Assembly: GCF_016495725.1 (NCBI RefSeq)
Contig: NZ_CP054705.1
Span: 2,108,001 to 2,172,000, forward strand
Reading direction: 5' to 3'
Length of the DNA: 64,000 nucleotides
Source of the DNA: Salicibibacter cibarius
Lineage (GTDB): Bacteria > Bacillota > Bacilli > Bacillales > Marinococcaceae
Positions 34,723 through 44,094 of the stretch are shown piece by piece. Every line of letters begins with the position of its first letter. Position 1 is the first letter of the stretch. A program made the position numbers and the translations under genes. The notes below the pieces were generated by a model, which ran no database searches, was not told the DNA's origin, and worked only from the letters and a program-made list of their open reading frames with translations.

Positions 34723-35649
34723 TCATTCGTCTTCTTTTTTATTTGGGTATCGTTTTTCGTTTAATTTCAGCAAGTATTCAAAGCGATCGGTCTTAGCACG
34801 GTTTTCATGTTCTTGCAAACGTTGCAAGGTGAGTTCCATTTTCGTCAATGCTTCGTATACGCGGGTCATTTGCGTCGTTTGCGTTTCTTCATCCAACCCC
34901 AGGTACGCTTCCAGCAAATGAGGGATATCTTCATCGATCATTCGTTTAATTTGATATCGGTCTTCTACCGAAAGCAGATGAAAGGATGGGGTCAGTGTGG
35001 TTATTTCTTCCAGAAGCTGCTTGAGCCGATTGGAAAGTGCTTGCGGAAGCTCGGAATTTTGCCTGTACAGTTCCCTTATCGCTTTCTCATAGCTTGATTG
35101 TTCCGCTTGTTCATCATTGTTGGCCGAGACTTCCTCCGTTGGTAAAGGTGCACTTGGCCCGGGCGTAGGCGTATGGCCTTCGAGTGCTGCATCCAATTGG
35201 ATAATTTTTTCCAGAATCCCTTGAAAAAAAGGAGATTTTTGGATGCTGCGCACGTGTGATTTCCCGTTTTTCATGTAATAAACGAGGCCTTCTTTCAACG
35301 GTTGTTTCTGGGCTTTATACGTTTGTTGGCGGACAAATGTGATCACCACACGCTTTTTTATGGCAGACGGAGACAGATGGGTATCAAAACTCATCAATTT
35401 TAATCGCTTTTGGCTCACTTTCAGTTTTAACTTGAAAGTGCGGCCATTTTTTTTAAACATTTGCGTCCCTTTTATCGGTCCCTTTTCGAGGACGTGCGTG
35501 ATAATTTTATCAATGACGGCCTCGCTTTCTTTAATGAGGGAGAGGCCGTTAGGATCGGAAAAAATATGATCATCCACGGAACGCAGCCGTTCCGGCAGAA
35601 AAAATTCTTGTATCGATGCTGAGAGCCAATCTTTCACCACCATCATCAC
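34723..35649 (-). CDS. Unknown protein paired with TelA
   Basis: 308 aa. Basic beta-rich N-terminal part (GRTFKLKLKVSQKRLKLM) and a helical acidic C-terminal part after a Pro-rich linker (HTPTPGPSAPLPTEE). No family recognised. It starts 6 bp after telA, in the place where other Bacilli carry XpaC- or YceG-type partners of TelA, but I see no clear similarity to them. Inferred role: TelA partner in envelope stress or toxic anion resistance. Confidence 0.7.
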   Translation of the reverse strand: MMMVVKDWLSASIQEFFLPERLRSVDDHIFSDPNGLSLIKESEAVIDKIITHVLEKGPIKGTQMFKKNGRTFKLKLKVSQKRLKLMSFDTHLSPSAIKKRVVITFVRQQTYKAQKQPLKEGLVYYMKNGKSHVRSIQKSPFFQGILEKIIQLDAALEGHTPTPGPSAPLPTEEVSANNDEQAEQSSYEKAIRELYRQNSELPQALSNRLKQLLEEITTLTPSFHLLSVEDRYQIKRMIDEDIPHLLEAYLGLDEETQTTQMTRVYEALTKMELTLQRLQEHENRAKTDRFEYLLKLNEKRYPNKKEDE

Positions 35650-35655
35650 CTTTTG

Positions 35656-36720
35656 CTACTCAGGTAGTTTCTTGCGCACATCTTCGTTTAACTTTTCAAG
35701 CTCGGCAATAAATGCTTTGCCCGATTTTACAATGCGCTCATTGGATTGTTCGGTTATATCAATTGCCGCCTGCACGTCTTCGTACGCCTCTCGGAACGAT
35801 TCAATGGCGACGGCAGGTTCTTCAAGGGTTTTTAACGTTTCTTCGGTATTGCTGCGTAACGTTTTTGCGTTGCTTAAAATCATGTCTTCGGTTGCTTGAT
35901 TGACGTTTTGAACGGCATCAATGACGTTTTTCTGATTGCCGAGGGCGAGTTGAATGGAAGCGGTCACGGTGATGACGTTTTTCGTCATTGTGATCGCGTT
36001 AAAAATGGCTTCCTCCAACTTTTCGTTGTTTTCTTTAATGAGATCGACGGAAGCGAGCGATTGCTGCAATACCATGATCGCCTGGGACATGTTTTGGATT
36101 CGGGTGACGACTTTTTGCTGTCCTTTTTGCAAGGGGACGGGGTTATCGCGCCATTCTTCAGCCGTCATTTCCGCTTCCAGCATTTCATTTAATTGTTTGC
36201 CCGTTTCGATTTGTTGTTCAAGATTTTGAATGCGCGCGTTTGCGGTCTCGCGCAATTGATCGAGCATCAGGTTGTCGGCCTGCAATTTATCTTTGCCGGC
36301 GAGGAGGGACTCGATAATGTTTTCCACTTGGCCCTCGACCGTTTTATATTTTTTCGCGTATTGCTCGACCGGATCTCTGCGAATCAACTTGTTTAATGTT
36401 TTTTGTAAGCGGCTTTCTTTTAAATGGTCGGGTTCGAGACTCGCCACTTTTTGGCGCAAATCGTATAAACGATCCGGGAGTTCATTGTTTTTTTGTTCCA
36501 ACATTTCCCCAACCGGCCGTTTTAATGCTTCCAACGAATCCCCGGCCAGTTTTTGTTCTTGTTCGCCCAAATTGCCAAGTTCGTTCACTAACGCTGTGGC
36601 ATCGTCGTTTTCTTTAAATTTTTCCATGTAACCTTTAGCAGCTTCCTCTGCTTTCGACTGTTCTTCTTCAGGGAGCTGCGTTTCTATTTCTTCATTTTCC
36701 TGATTATTTTCTTCGGACAT
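35656..36720 (-). CDS. telA: TelA/YceH-like toxic anion resistance protein
   Basis: 354 aa, all-helical. TelA family features: LPDRLYDLRQKVASLEPDHL, the IRRDPVEQYAKKYKTVEGQV segment, long coiled coils, and NVNQATEDMILSNAKTLRSN. The family is linked to tellurite and to antimicrobial or phage tolerance; how it works is unknown. GGGGAG lies 10 nt before ATG 36720 (MSEENNQ); the in-frame ATG 36744 is less likely. First gene of a four-gene minus operon, divergent from gltB. Confidence 0.88.
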   Translation of the reverse strand: MSEENNQENEEIETQLPEEEQSKAEEAAKGYMEKFKENDDATALVNELGNLGEQEQKLAGDSLEALKRPVGEMLEQKNNELPDRLYDLRQKVASLEPDHLKESRLQKTLNKLIRRDPVEQYAKKYKTVEGQVENIIESLLAGKDKLQADNLMLDQLRETANARIQNLEQQIETGKQLNEMLEAEMTAEEWRDNPVPLQKGQQKVVTRIQNMSQAIMVLQQSLASVDLIKENNEKLEEAIFNAITMTKNVITVTASIQLALGNQKNVIDAVQNVNQATEDMILSNAKTLRSNTEETLKTLEEPAVAIESFREAYEDVQAAIDITEQSNERIVKSGKAFIAELEKLNEDVRKKLPE

Positions 36721-36943
36721 GCATTGCTTCTCCCCTTTACGCAAAATATGCTATATCCATTGTATCATTTTAAGACGAATTCGTCGTTACATACTCGTTT
36801 TACTACGATTGGAAGGTCGTTGCGGGAAAATAAGAAGGAAAAAATTTTCGATAAAAAATTTCTTTAATGGCCTTTCATTAAGCGCTTTCAGCTTCTTGCA
36901 TGAAATAAAAAAAATATTGCCGAAGGTTCAGACAAGTGATAAA

Positions 36944-36969
36944 CTCTTCCTTACCCAAAAAAGGAAGAG
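36944..36969 (+). promoter_or_regulatory. gltB: Hairpin covering the gltB ribosome binding site
   Basis: CTCTTCCTT (36944-36952) is the exact inverse of AAGGAAGAG (36961-36969), with an 8-nt loop. The 3' arm is the ribosome binding site GGAAGAGG of gltB (ATG 36981). In RNA the site would be closed, suggesting translational control or a simple tuning hairpin. Confidence 0.6.
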
Positions 36970-36980
36970 GTGAAAGCACC

Positions 36981-39900
36981 ATGCTAAACCAAGACGTAAA
37001 AAGCCCGGGTCTCTATCGATCGGATTTTGAACGTGACAATTGCGGGATTGGTTTTCTCGCAAATATGAAAGGAGCCCCTTCTTACATGATCGTCCGAAGT
37101 GCGTTAGATTTGTTGTGCAACTTGGAACATCGCGGAGGGGCAGGCGCCGAGAAAAATTCCGGTGATGGGGCAGGGATCCTATTGCAAATCCCCCACGCGT
37201 TTTTTAAGGCGGAGGCGGAAAAAGAAGGTTTTCCACTTCCAACAGCTGGGGAATACGGCGTCGGCATGATGTTTTTGCCTACCGACAAAGAAAAACGAGA
37301 CGTTTGTAAATCAATGCTCATGGACATATGCGCCGAAGAAGGCGCGGAAGTGCTTGGCTTCAGAAGCGTGCCGGTGAATGAAGAGGGCATTGGTGATATC
37401 GCTCTTGGCGCTCGGCCATTTATAGAGCAAGTGTTTATTCGGGCTACAGATTTAAGCGATATCGATTTGGAAAGAAAACTATACGTGCTTCGAAAGCGTG
37501 CGGAACGGGACGTGCCCAAGTGGGTTAGTAATGATGAACCTTTTTATTTTGCAAGTTTATCAACAAAAACGATTGTTTATAAAGGCATGCTGACGACGGA
37601 ACAGTTGGGAAGCTTCTACGTCGATTTACAAAAAAAGACGTTCAAAAGCACGATGGCGCTCGTTCATTCCCGTTTCAGCACGAATACGTTTCCCAGTTGG
37701 GAACGTGCCCATCCGAATCGTTATTTAATGCATAACGGGGAAATCAACACGATCAAAGGGAATGTGAACTGGATGCATGCCCGCGAATCTGTTTTTCATT
37801 CCCGGGCGTTCGGAGACGACTTGGAAAAAGCAAAGCCGATTATCGATGGAAGCGGCAGTGATTCGTCCATGTTTGACAATGCGTTTGAGTTTCTGACGTT
37901 ATCCGGACGTTCCATGGCCCATACAGCCATGACGATGATTCCCGAGCCATGGCAAAATACGTATGGGATGAGTGAATCGAAGCGCGCGTTTTATCAATTT
38001 CATAGTTGTTTAATGGAACCTTGGGATGGGCCGACCGCCATTGTGTTTACCGATGGCAGTCAAGTCGGCGCCAGTTTGGATCGTAATGGCTTGCGGCCGT
38101 CCAGATACATCGTGACGGAAGATGATATTGTCGTCATGTCATCGGAAGTCGGGGTACTGCCGGTGGCACCGGAGAAAATTGTAAAGAAAAGCCGCTTGTA
38201 TCCCGGGCAAATGCTTATTGTCGATCCGGATGAAGGTCGCATTCTTCCCGATGAAGAAGTGAAAAGCAAGATTATCGGCGAAGAGCTATACAAACAGTGG
38301 GTAAAAGAGCAAATGCTCACCCTTGATGACATTCGTGAGCATGCCGCTAACACGTTGGAAGACGGGGAGCCTCTCCGGTTGCAGCAATCGGTGCACGGTT
38401 ACACAGAAGAAGAAATTACGAAACAATTGCTGCCGATGGTTAAAGACGGTGCGGATCCGGTTGGATCCATGGGATACGATCATCCACTCGCCGTATTGGC
38501 GGAGAAACCGCAGCTTTTATTCAATTATTTCAAGCAACAATTCGCCCAAGTGACCAATCCCCCGATCGATGCCATTCGGGAAGAAACGGTTACTGCTGTC
38601 GGAACAACGATTGGCCGTGAAGGGAATTTGTTGCATCCGGGACCGGAAAACGCGCGACGAATCTATTTGGATACTCCGATTATTACCGATGAAGAGATGG
38701 CCAAATTACGCACGTGCGATGAAAGAGGGCTTCGCGCAGCGACATTGTCGATGGTGTTTTCGGCAACGAATGGGGCTGAGGACATCGATATGGCATTGGA
38801 ACAATTATTTGCGGAAGCAGATAAAGCCATCGAACGTGGCGCGACCCTTCTCGTTTTAAGCGACCGGGCGTTTTCTTCGGAATGGGTACCGATGCCGGTC
38901 TTGCTGGCAGTATCGGGCTTGCACCATCACCTTATTCGCAATGGGAGACGTACGCAAGTAAGCCTGCTCGTAGAGTCCGGTGAACCGAGAGAAGTTCATC
39001 ACCATTGTGTATTGCTCGGATACGGGGCCGAGGCGATCAATCCATATCTTGTGTTCCAAACATTGGATGAGTCGATCAAAAACGGTGAACTCTCGGATTA
39101 TTCTTACATTGAAGCGGTACAACGGTACATTAATACCGCAACAAAGGGAATTATGAAAGTTCTTTCGAAAATGGGAATTTCCACGATTCAAAGTTATCGG
39201 GGCGCGCAAATTTTTGAAGCTGTCGGCATCGATGAAACAGTCATTGACCGTCATTTTACGTGGACGGATTCCCGGATAAGCGGGATTGACTTACCGACGA
39301 TAGCGAGTGAATCATTCAAACGCCATCAACGGGCATACGAGCTTCTTCACTTTGATGAACTTGCCCTTGATGCCGGCGATGATCATCAATGGCGCCGCGG
39401 TGGGGAAGAGCATCAATACAATCCCCATACGATTCACATGTTGCAGCAAGCGTGTCGTACCAATGACCAAGAAATGTTCAGAAACTATAGCCGTTCGATC
39501 GATGAACAAAGTGAACGGCAAACGACGCTGCGCGGGCTGCTACACTTAAAAAAAGATCGTTCTTCCGTTCCCCTTGGAGATGTTGAACCCGTCGAAGAGA
39601 TTTTTAAACGGTTCAAAACGGGAGCCATGTCTTTCGGGTCCATTTCCAAAGAGGCCCATGAGACGTTGGCGATCGCCATGAACCGGATTGGGGGAAAATC
39701 CAACACCGGGGAAGGCGGGGAAGATCGGAATCGGTTTACGAGGGATGAGAATGGGGATCTTCGTCGCAGTGCGATCAAGCAAGTTGCTTCGGGACGTTTC
39801 GGTGTAACGAGTCATTATTTGGTAAATGCCGATGAAATCCAAATCAAAATTGCGCAAGGGGCAAAGCCCGGGGAAGGCGGACAACTTCCCGGAGAGAAAG

Positions 39901-41552
39901 TATACCCATGGGTTGCGGCGGTTCGCGGAACGACTGCCGGTGTTGGATTGATTTCACCACCTCCGCACCATGATATCTATTCAATTGAAGATTTGGCGCA
40001 ATTGATTCATGACCTTAAGCATGCAAACCCGCAGGCCAACATTAGTGTAAAACTTGTCTCCGGAACCGGTGTGGGGACGATCGCCACCGGTGTGGCAAAA
40101 GGGCGTGCGGACGGGATCGTCATCAGCGGGTATGACGGCGGAACAGGCGCTGCCGCCCGCACTTCCATCAAGCATACCGGCCTTCCTTGGGAAATCGGTC
40201 TGGCCGATGCCCACCAAACACTGGTGATGAATGGGTTAAGAAACCGTATTCGGCTTGAAACCGACGGGAAGCTGATGACAGGAAAAGATGTGATTTACGC
40301 CGCGATATTAGGCGCTGAGGAGTACGCGTTTTCGACCGCACCGCTCGTCGTCATCGGTTGTGTCATGATGCGCGTGTGCCATATTGATACTTGCCCGGTC
40401 GGGATCGCGACACAAAACCCGGAACTGAGAAAAAAATTCGGGGGATCCGCGGACCAAGTCGTGCGTTTTATGACATTTATTGCAGAAGAAATACGAGAGG
40501 TTATGGCGACACTCGGTTTCACGAAACTCGATGACTTGATCGGACGTACGGATCTTTTGGAACAAAAAGCATCAATCACGAATCCAAAAGCCAAACAAAT
40601 GAACGTACAATCGCTTCTATACCGTCCGAAAGCCGATGATCAAGCCGCCCATGTAGGCAATGGAAAGCAAGAGCACCTGGTAGACGATTCGTTAGACCGG
40701 AAAGTCTTAATGGATAAGTGCCGTCCGGCGCTTGAAAACCAACAACCTGTGCGGGTTTCCTTGCCCATTTGGAGCATTAATCGTGCGGTCGGTACGGTTC
40801 TTGGAAGTGCCATCTCCAAAACATACGGCTCTGAAGGTTTACCGGAAGATACGATCAATCTGACCTTTTCCGGGTCAGCCGGCCAAAGTTTTGGGAGCTT
40901 TATTCCGAAAGGAATGACGCTTTGCTTGCTCGGAGATGCCAATGATTATATCGGCAAAGGGCTTTCCGGCGGCAAAATCATCGCGGCGCCACAAGCCGAA
41001 GCGCAGATCGACGCCGAGGACAATATTATTGCCGGAAATGCCGCCTTTTATGGTGCTACATCCGGAGAGGCTTATATATCGGGAATCGCAGGGGAGCGTT
41101 TTTGTGTACGAAACAGCGGCGCAAATGTCGTCGTGGAAGGAGTAGGCGATCACGCCCTTGAATATATGACCGGCGGACGTGTCGTTGTCCTGGGTGCAAC
41201 CGGCAAGAACTTTGCAGCCGGGATGTCAGGCGGAGAAGCGTTTGTATATAATCCGGACAACGTATTTGCGTACTGTTGCAATCGGGAATTGGTGGAGATT
41301 GAACGCGTGACAGGTGACGATGCCGAAGAATTGTTCACGTTGATCGGCAAGCACGTGGATCATACGGACAGCGCGTTAGGTTCACGCATTTTGGCCGATT
41401 GGAACGTCGCCATCACACAATTTGTAAAAGTGATTCCGTCCAATTACCGTAAAATGTTGCAGGCGATCGAAGCGTTGAAATGGGAAGGGTTATCCGAAGA
41501 TGAAGCGATCATGATGACGTTCGATAAAAGCAAACAAAAACAACTACATTAG
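36981..41552 (+). CDS. gltB: Glutamate synthase (NADPH) large subunit
   Basis: 1523 aa. The nucleophile Cys21 in DNCGIGFLANM means a roughly 20-residue propeptide is removed. The class II amidotransferase domain (LVHSRFSTNTFPSWERAHP) is followed by the FMN barrel (GGEDRNRF, GYDGGTGAAARTSIKHTGLP), the 3Fe-4S site C-x5-C-x4-C (CVMMRVCHIDTC near 1126) and the C-terminal GXGXG beta-helix (GGRVVVLGATGKNF). It makes two glutamates from glutamine and 2-oxoglutarate. ATG 36981 has GGAAGAGGTG upstream. gltD follows after 24 bp. No gltC regulator is adjacent; telA is divergent instead. Confidence 0.97.
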   Translation: MLNQDVKSPGLYRSDFERDNCGIGFLANMKGAPSYMIVRSALDLLCNLEHRGGAGAEKNSGDGAGILLQIPHAFFKAEAEKEGFPLPTAGEYGVGMMFLPTDKEKRDVCKSMLMDICAEEGAEVLGFRSVPVNEEGIGDIALGARPFIEQVFIRATDLSDIDLERKLYVLRKRAERDVPKWVSNDEPFYFASLSTKTIVYKGMLTTEQLGSFYVDLQKKTFKSTMALVHSRFSTNTFPSWERAHPNRYLMHNGEINTIKGNVNWMHARESVFHSRAFGDDLEKAKPIIDGSGSDSSMFDNAFEFLTLSGRSMAHTAMTMIPEPWQNTYGMSESKRAFYQFHSCLMEPWDGPTAIVFTDGSQVGASLDRNGLRPSRYIVTEDDIVVMSSEVGVLPVAPEKIVKKSRLYPGQMLIVDPDEGRILPDEEVKSKIIGEELYKQWVKEQMLTLDDIREHAANTLEDGEPLRLQQSVHGYTEEEITKQLLPMVKDGADPVGSMGYDHPLAVLAEKPQLLFNYFKQQFAQVTNPPIDAIREETVTAVGTTIGREGNLLHPGPENARRIYLDTPIITDEEMAKLRTCDERGLRAATLSMVFSATNGAEDIDMALEQLFAEADKAIERGATLLVLSDRAFSSEWVPMPVLLAVSGLHHHLIRNGRRTQVSLLVESGEPREVHHHCVLLGYGAEAINPYLVFQTLDESIKNGELSDYSYIEAVQRYINTATKGIMKVLSKMGISTIQSYRGAQIFEAVGIDETVIDRHFTWTDSRISGIDLPTIASESFKRHQRAYELLHFDELALDAGDDHQWRRGGEEHQYNPHTIHMLQQACRTNDQEMFRNYSRSIDEQSERQTTLRGLLHLKKDRSSVPLGDVEPVEEIFKRFKTGAMSFGSISKEAHETLAIAMNRIGGKSNTGEGGEDRNRFTRDENGDLRRSAIKQVASGRFGVTSHYLVNADEIQIKIAQGAKPGEGGQLPGEKVYPWVAAVRGTTAGVGLISPPPHHDIYSIEDLAQLIHDLKHANPQANISVKLVSGTGVGTIATGVAKGRADGIVISGYDGGTGAAARTSIKHTGLPWEIGLADAHQTLVMNGLRNRIRLETDGKLMTGKDVIYAAILGAEEYAFSTAPLVVIGCVMMRVCHIDTCPVGIATQNPELRKKFGGSADQVVRFMTFIAEEIREVMATLGFTKLDDLIGRTDLLEQKASITNPKAKQMNVQSLLYRPKADDQAAHVGNGKQEHLVDDSLDRKVLMDKCRPALENQQPVRVSLPIWSINRAVGTVLGSAISKTYGSEGLPEDTINLTFSGSAGQSFGSFIPKGMTLCLLGDANDYIGKGLSGGKIIAAPQAEAQIDAEDNIIAGNAAFYGATSGEAYISGIAGERFCVRNSGANVVVEGVGDHALEYMTGGRVVVLGATGKNFAAGMSGGEAFVYNPDNVFAYCCNRELVEIERVTGDDAEELFTLIGKHVDHTDSALGSRILADWNVAITQFVKVIPSNYRKMLQAIEALKWEGLSEDEAIMMTFDKSKQKQLH

Positions 41553-41576
41553 AAACCTAGACAGGGGAGGGATAAT

Positions 41577-43064
41577 ATGGGAAAACCCACCGGATTTATG
41601 GAGATTGAACGTAAAACCCCCCCGAAAAGGGACCCAAAAGAGAGGGTGAACGATTGGAAAGAATACCAGTTGACGCCCCCGGAAGAAGAAGTGCAAGCGC
41701 AGGCGTCGCGCTGTATGGATTGTGGCATCCCCTTTTGTCAAGCGGGAACGAATATGCCGGGCTCCAATGAAATCGGCTGCCCGGTGTATAACCTCATTCC
41801 GGAATGGAACGATCTTGTTTATAAAGGCCATTGGAAAGAAGCGCTTGCGCGTCTGCATAAAACGAACAATTTTCCGGAGTTTACCGGGAGGGTGTGTCCC
41901 GCTCCTTGCGAAGGCTCTTGTACAGTCGCCATTGACACCGAACCGGTAACGATCAAATCAATCGAACTGCAAATTGTAGAAAAAGGTTTTCGCGAAGGGT
42001 GGATCAAGGCGAAGCAACCGCTTCGCCGCACCGGCAAGAAAGTGGCGGTCATTGGTTCCGGGCCGGCCGGTTTGGCGGCAGCCGCCCAGCTAAACAGAGC
42101 CGGCCATGAAGTGATTGTCTATGAAAAAGAGGATCGGATCGGCGGCTTGCTCACCTACGGCATCCCTGATGTGAAATTACCATATGAAACCGTCATGCGC
42201 CGTATTCACTTGCTTGAGGAAGAAGGCGTAACATTCAAAACCGGCGTTGATATCGGAACAACGATCCGTTGGGACGAATTACGCCAATCCGTTGATGGCG
42301 TGATCCTTTGTACGGGCGCACAAGTTCCGAGAGGTGTTGAAGGTGCCCCGGGGTATCACGCAAACGGCATTGAATACGCCATGAATTTTCTGACGCAAAA
42401 CACGAAAGCATTACTGAACCACCATTTACGTAACAATGATTATATTTCGGCTAAAGATAAGGATGTCATCGTGATCGGAGGGGGCGACACCGGTGTGGAC
42501 TGTATCACAACCTCTGTCCGTCACGGCGCAAAATCGATCACGCAATTTGACATTAACACCGAAAAAGATGAAGTGCGCGGAGAAGAAGATGCATGGCCGT
42601 TGTTTCCGATGACGTACAAACAAGAAGAGGGGCAAAAAGAAGCCGAGGCTGTTTACGGAAAGGACCCTCGTGTTTATCAGTGGCTCACGACCGAATTTCT
42701 CACCGATAATTGCGGAAATCTTATCGGTCTAAAAGCTGTCCAGGCAGACACCGTTTACGAAAATGGGAAAAAGGAGAGAAAACCGATCTCCGGGACAGAG
42801 CAGGTCTGGGAAGCGGATCTCATATTGCTTGCGATCGGTTTTACGGGTCCCGAACGGAACCTTCTCGAACAAATGGGCGTAAACATGACAAAGCACGGCA
42901 CGGTAGACGCGGCGTACGGAGATTACGCAACAACCCAAACCGGTGTGTTTGCGGCAGGCGACAATCGCCGTGGCCAAAGCCTCGTCGTTTGGGCCATTCA
43001 TGAAGGAAGGGAAGCGGCAAGAGAATGTGACCGTTATTTAACCGGATCGACCATTTTGCCTTGA
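41577..43064 (+). CDS. gltD: Glutamate synthase (NADPH) small subunit
   Basis: 495 aa. N-terminal double Fe-S domain (CMDCGIPFCQ, NEIGCPVYNLIPEW, CPAPCEGSC), then two dinucleotide folds: VAVIGSGPAGLAAA for FAD and VIGGGDTGVDC for NADPH. It passes electrons from NADPH to GltB. GGGGAGGG precedes ATG 41577. Confidence 0.97.
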   Translation: MGKPTGFMEIERKTPPKRDPKERVNDWKEYQLTPPEEEVQAQASRCMDCGIPFCQAGTNMPGSNEIGCPVYNLIPEWNDLVYKGHWKEALARLHKTNNFPEFTGRVCPAPCEGSCTVAIDTEPVTIKSIELQIVEKGFREGWIKAKQPLRRTGKKVAVIGSGPAGLAAAAQLNRAGHEVIVYEKEDRIGGLLTYGIPDVKLPYETVMRRIHLLEEEGVTFKTGVDIGTTIRWDELRQSVDGVILCTGAQVPRGVEGAPGYHANGIEYAMNFLTQNTKALLNHHLRNNDYISAKDKDVIVIGGGDTGVDCITTSVRHGAKSITQFDINTEKDEVRGEEDAWPLFPMTYKQEEGQKEAEAVYGKDPRVYQWLTTEFLTDNCGNLIGLKAVQADTVYENGKKERKPISGTEQVWEADLILLAIGFTGPERNLLEQMGVNMTKHGTVDAAYGDYATTQTGVFAAGDNRRGQSLVVWAIHEGREAARECDRYLTGSTILP

Positions 43065-43126
43065 GCACCGGAGTCTTTGCTGGTGACGAACGCAATTGGT
43101 TTTTGTTGGTAGAAAAGTTGGGTGAA

Positions 43127-43156
43127 GGCTTTCGCCATAAAAGCTTGGCGAAAAAC
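43127..43156. repeat. Dispersed GGCTTTTCGCC-type hairpin, copy 2
   Basis: GGCTTTCGCC - ATAAAAGCTT... - GGCGAAAAACC, the inverse-orientation twin of the element at 49697-49727: both contain GCCATAAAAGCTTGGCGAAAA when read on the proper strand. Confidence 0.7.
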
Positions 43157-43166
43157 CAAGTTTTCC

Positions 43167-43200
43167 AAAAGAGCAGGGATGTTTTCGCCCTGCTCTTTTT
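43167..43200 (+). terminator. Terminator of gltBD
   Basis: AAAAGAGCAGGG/CCCTGCTCTTTT, 12-bp stem with a 9-nt loop followed by T. It begins about 100 nt after the gltD stop. Confidence 0.9.
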
Positions 43201-43428
43201 CCTGTGCCCATAACAGAGAGGCGCTTAATGTGTGAATGCACTCGGCTGCCGCTTCATGAACGATGGGATTTGTTCCCCCCGATGATCGTAAACATTCTCG
43301 TAATGCTTCATTTGCGAATATATATGCTGTATATCCTCCTCGTTACTTTCACTTCGTCGGACAGACTCCTAGTGCAACGTTTCAAAAATGCTTTCCCGCG
43401 CAAAAATCCAGCCAAACGATGATCAACC

Positions 43429-43708
43429 ACGGCAACTGAGGACTCAAAATGTAGTTTTTAACCCCGATGAGTCCCCAGATCGGGCAACTGAGGACTCAAA
43501 ATGTAGTTTTTAACCCCGATGAGTCCTCAGATCGGGCAACTGAGGACTCAAAATGTAGTTTTTAACCCCGATGAGTCCCCAGATCGGGCAACTGAGGACT
43601 CAAAATGTAGTTTTTAACCCCGATGAGTCCTCAGATCGGGCAACTGAGGACTCAAAATGCAGTTATTAGCCCCAATGAGTCCTCAGATCTGACAACTGAG
43701 AACTCAAA
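43429..43708. repeat. Array D: five and a third 52-bp hairpin repeats
   Basis: GGCAACTGAG starts at 43431, 43483, 43535, 43587, 43639 and a diverged copy at 43691: exactly 52 bp each. Units carry CTGAGGACTC and its perfect inverse GAGTCCTCAG. Across the unit border they form GAGTCCTCAG - ATCGGGCAA - CTGAGGACTC with a 9-nt loop and a 23-nt spacer. Units alternate GAGTCCCC and GAGTCCTC (copies 1-4), so the array grew by copying 104-bp dimers. Near-identity of copies implies recent expansion. Confidence 0.92.
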
Positions 43709-43835
43709 AGAAGAAACACGCCTTTAGAGGGGCGACAATGTGAACCCTGTCTCTCTCATAATGGGTATGAATACCATTGGGCTGGCGAACAAAGGGAGAA
43801 ATATCTTTCTAAAAATCGTGCGATGTGTGGTCAAT

Positions 43836-43985
43836 CGATCTGAAAACTGACTGACCTTTGACAGTAGATCGATGGGGGCTTTCTAACGATCTGAAATCAG
43901 GGTGATCGCCGAAAGCAGATCGATGGAGGCTTTTTAACGGTTTGGAATCAGGTTGATCATCGAAAATAGATCGATGTGCGACTGC
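43836..43985. repeat. Array E: three 51-bp repeats
   Basis: CGATCTGAAA at 43836 and 43887, and the variant CGGTTTGGAA at 43938, are 51 bp apart, each followed by a diverged GATCxxxGAAAxxAGATCGATG segment. CGATCTG and CAGATCG form an inverted repeat. It lies 130 bp after array D and shares CAGATCG with it. The stretch from 43201 to 44094 contains only these arrays and no gene I can support. Confidence 0.75.
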
Positions 43986-44094
43986 ATACGGCCGATTGAC
44001 ACGGGGTTCGGTCTTTTTGCGCGACTTGTCCTATAGTGTGGAGGTCAAACTGCGCGGAGCCCGTTCAATTATTTATAGGAAATGGATTGTTGCA

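Noticed and set aside
43217-43360. 47-codon minus-strand frame (contains EDIQHIYSQMKHYENVYDHR)
   Set aside because: Looks protein-like but has no start codon with a ribosome binding site and a stop in front; too short to claim.
43429-43708. CRISPR array
   Set aside because: The whole 52-bp unit is repeated, including the would-be spacers; no cas genes nearby.
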